From Pantoea sp. 18069 (lineage in GTDB: Bacteria; Pseudomonadota; Gammaproteobacteria; Burkholderiales; Burkholderiaceae_C), in assembly GCF_902706035.1 (NCBI RefSeq), contig NZ_CACSJA010000007.1, positions 113,248 to 177,247 of the forward strand: a DNA stretch of 64,000 bases, in the 5' to 3' direction. Below the pieces are notes generated by a model. The model saw nothing but the letters and a program-made list of their open reading frames with translations, had not been told where the DNA came from and did no database searches. Made by a program: the position numbers and the translations under genes. How positions within the stretch are numbered: the stretch's first letter is position 1; each line of letters opens with the position of its first letter. This document shows positions 42,339 through 48,733 of the stretch, piece by piece.

Positions 42339-43712
42339 TCACAGACCTGGAAGCTGCTGGTAACGTCTTTTCCAGACGAAATGGAAAAACGCCGTATGCA
42401 GTGCCAGGCCCAGCGCAAAAGTCAGCGGATAGGCCAGGCGTATGCCGATCACGCCAGTGGTCTGCGCCAAGGCCCAGCCCAAGGGGAACAGCACGAATGC
42501 CAGGCACGATAGGGAAATAATGGTGGGCCAGAGAATGCAGCCGCTGGCGCGCATGACCGCAGTCAACACGGCCGACACACTCAGGATCAAACTGCCGGCC
42601 AGAGCTGCCCAGAGCAGATTCGCGGCCAACGCGGCAACTGCTGCATCCGCGGTCATGATGCCCAGCAACCATTCGCTTTGCACGGCCACCAGCGCCGCGA
42701 CCAGCAGCGTAAAAAGCTGCGCGCTATTCAGCGCGCTGCGCGTGATACCACGCAGTTGATCGGGCTGCCCGCGCCCGATGGCCTGGGCAGAGAAAACGGC
42801 GGCCGCCAAGGCAATCGATGCGGCAGGAAACTGAACGTAGGCCGCCAACTGGCTGACCACCCCCCATGCAGCCGTAGCGTGCGGCCCGTAACCGTTCACC
42901 AGACGCATCAGCGCGACATCCGCGCAGGCGCTGATCACGAAAAACAGGCCTGTGGGAATGCCGAGCTGGAAGATACGCCACAGCACTGCAGGTCTCGGTC
43001 GGATCAGAGAAAGCAATTCCATGGAAGGTGCGAGCGGATGCCCACGCCGCACCAGATACCAGGCCAGCCACCCCAGGGACAGCCCTGCACCGCAACCGTT
43101 GGCCCAGGCGGCACTGGCCACACCGATGGGAGGCAGTCCGAACAGCCCCAGTATCAATGCGGGAGTCAACAACAAGACAGCGATGGCGCAGATCGCCAGC
43201 GCGATCAGTGAGGCGGTGCTGTCCCCGGTGCTGCGCAGCATCGCCAGCGCCAGGATTACGGTGAACGTCAAAGGCAAAGCGGCGACCATGACTCTGGCGT
43301 AGCTGATCGCCTGCGCGATGACTTCGGCGGGAGTGTTCATCCATGCCAGGACGTGGCCCACGACAAGTTGTCCTGCCGCGCCAATGGCCAGCCCGAGCGC
43401 TGCACCGGCAAACAGCGTTGTTCCGGCGATCTCGCGCACCCGCGCAAGATCCTTGGCGCCCCAGGCACGCGCGCATAGAATGGCCGCGCCGTTGCCAAAA
43501 CCCATGATGAAGGCGCTGAGCAACAGCAATACAGGGGCAACGACTGCGATGGCCGCAAAGGAAGTCGGTCCCAGCAGCTGCCCGGTATAGATCGTGTTGA
43601 ATGTGTTCGACAGCGCCTGCACGATGTTGCCGAGCACCAGCGGCAGGGAAAAAATGGCGAACCGTTTCCAGCCGGTGCGGAAGTCGGCATGTGTTCCTGA
43701 ATGCAATGCCAT
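42339..43712 (-). CDS. MATE-family efflux transporter
   Basis: A 457-aa multidrug and toxin extrusion protein with 12 hydrophobic segments. Typical features are RFAIFSLPLVLGNIVQALSNTFNTIYTGQLLG in TM1, GFGNGAAILCARAWGAKD after TM2 and QLGIPTGLFFVISACADVALMRLVNGYG at the start of the second half. It is convergent with the MetRS gene, 105 bases away. There is no ABC exporter in the locus, so this is the best candidate for export of the mature compound, although it could be unrelated. The start at 43712 is chosen from the hydrophobicity pattern. Confidence 0.9.
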   Translation of the reverse strand: MALHSGTHADFRTGWKRFAIFSLPLVLGNIVQALSNTFNTIYTGQLLGPTSFAAIAVVAPVLLLLSAFIMGFGNGAAILCARAWGAKDLARVREIAGTTLFAGAALGLAIGAAGQLVVGHVLAWMNTPAEVIAQAISYARVMVAALPLTFTVILALAMLRSTGDSTASLIALAICAIAVLLLTPALILGLFGLPPIGVASAAWANGCGAGLSLGWLAWYLVRRGHPLAPSMELLSLIRPRPAVLWRIFQLGIPTGLFFVISACADVALMRLVNGYGPHATAAWGVVSQLAAYVQFPAASIALAAAVFSAQAIGRGQPDQLRGITRSALNSAQLFTLLVAALVAVQSEWLLGIMTADAAVAALAANLLWAALAGSLILSVSAVLTAVMRASGCILWPTIISLSCLAFVLFPLGWALAQTTGVIGIRLAYPLTFALGLALHTAFFHFVWKRRYQQLPGL

Positions 43713-43869
43713 TGAGTGCCGGCGTGGAAAGTGTATGCCCCATGTTCGCCTGGAGACTGCGGCAGGCCCGCTGCAACGCCTGGCCATGACTGGCGAAATG
43801 CCGCCAACAGTGTGCCCTGGGCCTGGCCAGCGGCAAATGATGGTTAACCCCGCAAGCGCTCCGAGGGTC

Positions 43870-43890
43870 GCGCGCAGACGTACTGCGCGC
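43870..43890. other. GC-rich hairpin between Bug and MATE genes
   Basis: GCGCGCAG and CTGCGCGC form a perfect 8-bp stem with loop ACGTA. It lies 60 bases downstream of the minus-strand Bug stop. There is no T run, so it may be a pause or rho-dependent site rather than an intrinsic terminator. Confidence 0.35.
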
Positions 43891-43950
43891 GCGCCTGCCG
43901 GCCCGCAGCAAACGCCCGCACGGGTTCACACGGGCTTTGCTGCCCTACGC

Positions 43951-44928
43951 TTATTCCACGATCTTGGCAAACGCCGCCAGATCCGCGTACTTGTCCATGT
44001 CGGTACGGATGAGCTGTGCCAGGTTCTCATCGCCCTGGGCCGGAATCGCGCCCGAGGCTTCGAGGCGCTGGCGGATCACGGGATCGCTCAGGCCCGCACG
44101 CAGTGCGGCCTGCAGCCTGGCGAGGATTTCGGGCGGCAAGTCCTTGGGCGCGGCAAACGCGAACCAGCCGGCCAGCGAATAGCCCTTGAGCGCAGCATGC
44201 TCGCCCAGCGCGGGCACCTCCTTGAACGTGGGCAGGCGGTTGGCCGTTGTGACGCCCAGCGCCTTGATGCGGCCGTTCTGCAGGAACGGCGCGGCCGCGA
44301 GCGGCGAAATGATCGCGAAATCGACATTGCCCCCGCCCAGGTCGGTGGTCATGGGCGCCGCGCCGCGGTAGGGCACATGGGTGATTTCCAGGCCTGCGAG
44401 CTTCTTGATCAGCTCGGCCGAAAAATGCGGCGTGGAGCCAATGCCGGGGCTGCCGTAGCTGTACTTGCCCGGGTTCTTCCTGACCAAGGCCACGAATTCA
44501 TCGAGGTTCTTCACCGGCACATGCGCGCCCGCGACCCACATGTTGGGCGCCAGCGCGGCCAGGCCTATGGGGGTCAGGTCCTTGGACGGATCGTATTTCT
44601 GCGCGGTGTTGACCGCCTTGGTGCCGGCCATTTCATTGCTGGACCCGGCCAGCAAGGTGTAGCCGTCGGCCTTGCTAGACACCACGCGCTGGGCCGCGAC
44701 CACACCAGCGGCGCCGGACTGGTTCTCCACCACGATCGTGGCATCGAGGTGCTTGCTGAGGATGTCGGCAATCACACGGCCGACCATGTCGACCGAGCCG
44801 CCAGGCGCATAGCCAATCACGAGGCGGATGGGCTTGTTGGGGTAAGCGGACTGGGCCCACAGGGGCGTGACGGCCATTGCGGCAGTCGTCGCCAGTAGTG
44901 CACGGCGGGAAATGGAAGATTCAAGCAT
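43951..44928 (-). CDS. Bug/TctC-family solute-binding protein
   Basis: A 325-aa periplasmic receptor. The signal region is SSISRRALLATTAAMAVTPLWAQ (twin-arginine-like). The family signature YPNKPIRLVIGYAPGGSVDMVGR follows, then IVVENQSGAAGVVAA and VPYRGAAPMTTDLGGGNV. The start at 44928 is set by the signal peptide. It is an orphan receptor with no transporter genes next to it. The DNA returns to the core GC level in this gene, which suggests that the RiPP locus ends before it. Confidence 0.93.
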   Translation of the reverse strand: MLESSISRRALLATTAAMAVTPLWAQSAYPNKPIRLVIGYAPGGSVDMVGRVIADILSKHLDATIVVENQSGAAGVVAAQRVVSSKADGYTLLAGSSNEMAGTKAVNTAQKYDPSKDLTPIGLAALAPNMWVAGAHVPVKNLDEFVALVRKNPGKYSYGSPGIGSTPHFSAELIKKLAGLEITHVPYRGAAPMTTDLGGGNVDFAIISPLAAAPFLQNGRIKALGVTTANRLPTFKEVPALGEHAALKGYSLAGWFAFAAPKDLPPEILARLQAALRAGLSDPVIRQRLEASGAIPAQGDENLAQLIRTDMDKYADLAAFAKIVE

Positions 44929-45367
44929 GGTGAAATGAAGAAGTGAGGGGACGCTGCGATGCAGTGCCGATTGCAAGAACCGGACCAAGGCGTCGATATT
45001 AGTGGTAATTCACCTCCATCACGTTCTTCAATTCATAGGTGATTGCACTAGGATCATCAAATCATTGTTGAACAATTTATCACGGTATTGGTGCCTCCCT
45101 GGACTCTCCCGCACCACAAACGAGCACACATGCCTGACTTGCCCACCCCTGGCAGCGGCGCGCGCAATCTTGATCTATACAAGGAACCTATCGACCAATA
45201 AAGTCACAAAGCCTAAGCCAATACAACAGGCCTGGACTTGAACTTGACGAGCGCTTCGATGAAGCCATCGTCGCAGTTGCATTCTCTGCAGTCGCCAGCC
45301 TATTCGGAACAGTCAACCACCTCGACAACCTCCCCGCTGCGCCCAAGGCAACATACCGGAGCAAGAA
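44929..45367. other. AT-rich region without a confident gene
   Basis: About 440 bases of visibly lower GC. A short frame from ATG 45130 (MPDLPTPGSGARNLDLYKEPIDQ-type, 23 codons split here for length) has no family match. The frame 45174-45497 is open and protein-like (LDERFDEAIVAVAFSAVASL) but has no standard start. Both may be remnants of a small gene upstream of the ankyrin-like protein. Confidence 0.3.
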
Positions 45368-45541
45368 ATGGGAAAAAGAAAATTCGCACAAGCCAACACC
45401 CTGGGCGGAAAGGAAAGGATTCATTTCAACGACGTCATCCACCAAAATAAAATTCATGAAGCAATTGCGGGTGGAAATCTCTCTGACCTCGAAGATCTGA
45501 CCCTCACGTCAGAAATAAAAAACCCATCACAAAAAAAATGA
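45368..45541 (+). CDS. N-terminal fragment of ankyrin-like protein (ends at A8 run)
   Basis: A 57-codon frame with GGAG seven bases before ATG 45368. It ends at a TGA directly after a run of eight A (45531-45538). Its last part, HEAIAGGNLSDLEDL, is the beginning of an ankyrin-like repeat. One A fewer would fuse it in frame to the downstream ankyrin-like protein (QKNDAGFTPLAAAV). As it stands the long protein lacks its own ribosome-binding site, so this is either a disrupted gene, a phase-variable gene or a sequencing error. Confidence 0.6.
   Translation: MGKRKFAQANTLGGKERIHFNDVIHQNKIHEAIAGGNLSDLEDLTLTSEIKNPSQKK
45531..45538 (+). repeat. Homopolymer A8 at the frameshift in the ankyrin-like gene
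   Basis: Eight consecutive A separate the two in-phase halves of the ankyrin-like gene. A7 or A10 would restore a single frame of about 489 codons. Such runs slip in replication and in transcription. Confidence 0.65.
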
Positions 45542-45557
45542 TGCGGGCTTTACGCCC

Positions 45558-46838
45558 TTGGCAGCTGCGGTGATGGCCGGCAGACTGGACATGGTCAATG
45601 TTCTGCTCGAGAGTGGCTGGGAGTTGGCAATAAATGAAACATGCGGCGCACTGAAAAGAACTGCATTGAGTATCGCTGTTCACGATGAAAGATATGCAAT
45701 TGCTTCCGCGCTGCTGAAGCGCGAAGATATAGACAGCAACATCGGTGATAAAACAGGAAAAAATGCATTCAATTACGCCACTGATTATTCATCCGCAGAC
45801 AAAGTCAATCAAGAAAAAGAAAAAGTCGCCATTGAAATCATCAACCACAAAAATACGAATTTGAATCAGAATTTCGACGGACTTCCTGCACTGATTAACC
45901 TACACTCCCAACTCCCACCCGCTTCCATCTTGAATGCATACATCAAGAACCCAAATGCCCAACTCGTCTTCCCTAATGAAGGAAAAGTAGAATACAGTCT
46001 TCTTGCCGAGCTCTTGAAATCACCTGATGATGAAAATCTCATACAAACCTTGCTGGATGTCAACGACAGAGAGGTTGGCATCAACTGGAGCCCCCACTGC
46101 TCCGGGACGGCGTTGTCACAAGCCCTGCGCGCCACCACCGACATTGAAGGCGATTTCCACGACCATTTCCACGCTATAAATCTCGTGGGCAAATTTCTCC
46201 AGCGCCAGGATCTGGATGTAAATATTCCTCACAATGGATGCTCAATGATTGATGCATTGTTCAAGACCGCGATCGACTGGGCTGACCACGTCGACAGCCA
46301 TCTCGAAGAGGAAGATGAGGAAGACGGGGAAGCAGATGAACCACAAGAATCCCCGCAGAGCGAATACCACATCGGCTTCAAAATAATCAACAAGTTCATA
46401 AGCAATCCAAAACTGGAACTAGACCCACCCGCAGCAAGAAAAATCTTCAACCACTTGATCAACAACAAAATTCCAGATTACAAATCGGATTGCAGCGATT
46501 CCATAAACCTCCTGATCGAGAGAAAAATAGACAAGCTCCTTGAAGAGAGCGACGCTGCAGGCAATAGAAATCTTCTGCCAGAAGAAAAAGAAACCACCAA
46601 ATTCTTGAAGATAGAATATCCTTATGAGAAAAACGAAATCCTGCATTTCTCACCGACTCCCAATGCACTGAATTTCCGTCACATCCCTCCGGAATATTCA
46701 TTCGACGAATACCCCCCAATGGATGGGGATTCGCTTGTGCAATTGTGCCCGCTGGCATCTGATTCCCACATGGATAACGTGACCCTGACAGGTTCAGCAG
46801 CAGCCATGTACACGCCAGACATTCTGTATCTTGGATAA
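45558..46838 (+). CDS. Ankyrin-repeat-like protein, main part
   Basis: 426 codons from a TTG at 45558; the true start is probably the ATG at 45368 before the A8 run. Ankyrin-like units are seen at the N-terminus (DAGFTPLAAAVMAGRLDMVNVLLESGWELA, then KRTALSIAVHDERYAIASALLKREDIDSN). The rest is less regular, with an acidic stretch (HLEEEDEEDGEADEPQESPQ) near residue 255. It has no signal peptide or membrane segment. The gene is much AT-richer than its surroundings, which indicates transfer. Ankyrin proteins of this kind in plant- or protist-associated proteobacteria are sometimes secreted effectors, but no secretion genes are present here. Confidence 0.7.
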   Translation: MAAAVMAGRLDMVNVLLESGWELAINETCGALKRTALSIAVHDERYAIASALLKREDIDSNIGDKTGKNAFNYATDYSSADKVNQEKEKVAIEIINHKNTNLNQNFDGLPALINLHSQLPPASILNAYIKNPNAQLVFPNEGKVEYSLLAELLKSPDDENLIQTLLDVNDREVGINWSPHCSGTALSQALRATTDIEGDFHDHFHAINLVGKFLQRQDLDVNIPHNGCSMIDALFKTAIDWADHVDSHLEEEDEEDGEADEPQESPQSEYHIGFKIINKFISNPKLELDPPAARKIFNHLINNKIPDYKSDCSDSINLLIERKIDKLLEESDAAGNRNLLPEEKETTKFLKIEYPYEKNEILHFSPTPNALNFRHIPPEYSFDEYPPMDGDSLVQLCPLASDSHMDNVTLTGSAAAMYTPDILYLG

Positions 46839-46852
46839 TTCGCTGCCCCCAT

Positions 46853-47000
46853 GGGGACTTCATCAGGCCGGAAGCTCTGCCCCTGCGCGCAGTGCTGTTC
46901 ATCGGCCTGTTCACGGGCAAGTCCGTGGTGATGGGCATTTCGGGGCACGCAAACGTTGCAGTCCGCGGCCTTGCTGCTGCTGGCGCTGCTGACTTTCAGT
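46853..47000 (+). pseudogene. Possible remnant of a membrane-protein gene
   Basis: A stretch with core-like GC encodes FIRPEALPLRAVLFIGLFTGKSVVMGIS in one frame, then LQSAALLLLALLTFSNNAP in another. The two hydrophobic segments look like parts of one protein split by a frameshift, with no start or stop that fits. It borders the AT-rich ankyrin region and may be the edge of a disrupted core gene. Confidence 0.3.
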
Positions 47001-47044
47001 AATAACGCACCCGGTTTGGGCCCGACAGCTGCCTGCCAAGCCCC

Positions 47045-47782
47045 TCAGTGCGCTGCCGGCGCGACGCCCGCGCCTTCGATGCCGTGGCGCTTGAGCGCCT
47101 GCGCGACAAAGCCGCTGGCCTTCATCTCCTCGACAAAGCCGCGCAGGACCTGGGCCGCTTCGGGGCCGCGCGACTTGGGGCTGCCCATGGCCTGCTGGAT
47201 CACCATGAAGCGCCCGGGCAGCAGGCGCAGGCCGGCGCGCGCACGGCTGTCGGCTTCGAGCTGCTGCTTGACGCCTGCGGCGACATCGGCGTGGGCATCG
47301 AGGAAAGTCTGCACCACCGTGGGCGAGGTGGGCGCGCGCAGGATCTGCGCGTTCTTGAGTTCGCGCGAGAGATAGAGGTCGTAGGCGCTGCCCTTGCCGA
47401 CCACCACGCGCAGACCGCTGGCGTCGACCTGGTCGTTGTGCTGCAACGGCGAGTCTTCGCGCACCAGGTAGCTGCCTTCGATCAGCACATAGGGCGCGGT
47501 GAACGCGATGTGCGCGCCGCGCAGCGGATCGATGGCAAAAAAGCCGATGTCGGCCTGCTCGTTGCCCACGGCGTCCACCGACTTGCCCGCGGCGTCGAAC
47601 ACCACGAGTTCAAGTGCCACGCCCAGCCGCTGGGCAAAGGCGCGCGCCAGATCGACGGACACGCCGCCGGGCGCGCCCGTCGCCGCGTCGGCATGGGCCA
47701 GGATGGGATTGCCCAGGTTGATGGAAGCGCGCAGAACGCCCGTGGGTGTGAAGGCCTGGATGACGGCGGCAGCGATGGTCAT
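47045..47782 (-). CDS. ABC-transporter solute-binding protein, family 3, without signal peptide
   Basis: A 245-aa protein of the extracellular solute-binding family 3 (amino-acid type): TPTGVLRASINLGNPILA, GVSVDLARAFAQRLGVALELVVFDAAGKSVDAVGNEQADIGFFAIDPLRGAHIAFTAPYVLIEGSYLV. The fold appears complete, but the N-terminus (MTIAAAVIQAFTP) has no secretion signal. It may act in the cytoplasm, as described for some signal-less SBP paralogues. It is the last gene of a minus-strand set with a GntR regulator and aconitase. No permease or ATPase is adjacent. Confidence 0.88.
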   Translation of the reverse strand: MTIAAAVIQAFTPTGVLRASINLGNPILAHADAATGAPGGVSVDLARAFAQRLGVALELVVFDAAGKSVDAVGNEQADIGFFAIDPLRGAHIAFTAPYVLIEGSYLVREDSPLQHNDQVDASGLRVVVGKGSAYDLYLSRELKNAQILRAPTSPTVVQTFLDAHADVAAGVKQQLEADSRARAGLRLLPGRFMVIQQAMGSPKSRGPEAAQVLRGFVEEMKASGFVAQALKRHGIEGAGVAPAAH

Positions 47783-47805
47783 GGGTGAATGGAGTCGCGG
47801 TGGAC

Positions 47806-48705
47806 TCAGGTGGTGAGAATGTTGCTGATTTTTTTCAGGTTGCGCAGCGTGCTCGACAGATGCGCGTGCATGGCCTGCGACGCTTCTTCGTTACGGCCGC
47901 GCTCGAGCAGGTCGAGCAGGTGCAGGTGCTGCTCGCAGTGCTCCTTGTAGCGGCTGCGCTCCTGCATGGAGCGGTAGGACAGCAGGCGGCGCACGCGGTT
48001 CACGCGCCGTATGGTGTCGATGAAGAACGCATTGCCCGAGCCTTCGACCAGCGTTTCGTGAAAGCGCACGCCGCGGTCGTGCAGCTGGTCGGCGGTGTCG
48101 GTGGCGATGCCGCCACCCAGCAGATGCTGCTCGGCGGCACGGCAGCGCGCGATCGCCGCGGGCGACAGCTGGTAGCCGGGCTCGAGCAGGGCCGCGGGCT
48201 CGAGCGCCAGGCGCAGGCGATACGACTGCAGCAGGCTGTCGGCCGTGGTCAGCATCGACGAGAACTCCCAGCCATAGCCCGGCTTCTTCTCGGCCCAGCC
48301 TTCGTTGGCGATGCGGCCCAGCACGGCGTTGAGCTGCGCGGGCGTCAAGCCATAGCGCTGGCGTATCAGCGCTTCGGAGAACGCGTCGGGCAGCTGCCCA
48401 CGCAGGCGGTCGTCGGCGATCCGGAAATACACGGCCGAGACCGCGTCCGCGGCTTCGAGCCTCAGCCGCGCGGCCAGCGCGTCTATGCTTTCATCGGCAA
48501 TCGCCTCGACCAGGAAGTAGCCGCGATTGGGCTGGCGCCGCAGCACGCCCTTGTCGGCAAGCAGCGACAGCGCGTCGTTGACGGGGGAGCGCGAGACGCG
48601 CAGCCGGTCGGCCAGCGACTGCGCGGGCAGATGGCTGCCCGCGGGCATGGCGTCGGTCTGGAGAAGTTGCAGGATTTGCGAAGGAAGGGATTGCTCTGGC
48701 CACAT
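47806..48705 (-). CDS. GntR-family transcriptional regulator (FadR/FCD-like)
   Basis: A 299-aa regulator. The winged helix-turn-helix is in LPSQILQLLQTDAMPAGSHLPAQSLADRLRVSRSPVNDALSLLADKGVLRRQPNRGYFL. The C-terminal part is an all-helical ligand-binding domain with a HLHLLDLLERGRNEEASQAMHAHL end typical of FCD proteins. Start 48705 is used. ATG 48744, overlapping the aconitase stop, is an alternative, since a GGAGGTGA lies between the two. It is transcribed with aconitase and probably binds the palindrome at 51393-51418 to control the tricarboxylate locus. Confidence 0.88.
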   Translation of the reverse strand: MWPEQSLPSQILQLLQTDAMPAGSHLPAQSLADRLRVSRSPVNDALSLLADKGVLRRQPNRGYFLVEAIADESIDALAARLRLEAADAVSAVYFRIADDRLRGQLPDAFSEALIRQRYGLTPAQLNAVLGRIANEGWAEKKPGYGWEFSSMLTTADSLLQSYRLRLALEPAALLEPGYQLSPAAIARCRAAEQHLLGGGIATDTADQLHDRGVRFHETLVEGSGNAFFIDTIRRVNRVRRLLSYRSMQERSRYKEHCEQHLHLLDLLERGRNEEASQAMHAHLSSTLRNLKKISNILTT

Positions 48706-48733
48706 GGATAGGATTCTCACCTCCCCGGCCGCC

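Noticed and set aside
45238..45450. 70-codon Ser/Thr-rich frame upstream of the ankyrin-like gene
   Set aside because: Low-complexity, overlaps the better-supported 45368 frame, and a more protein-like frame exists in another phase.
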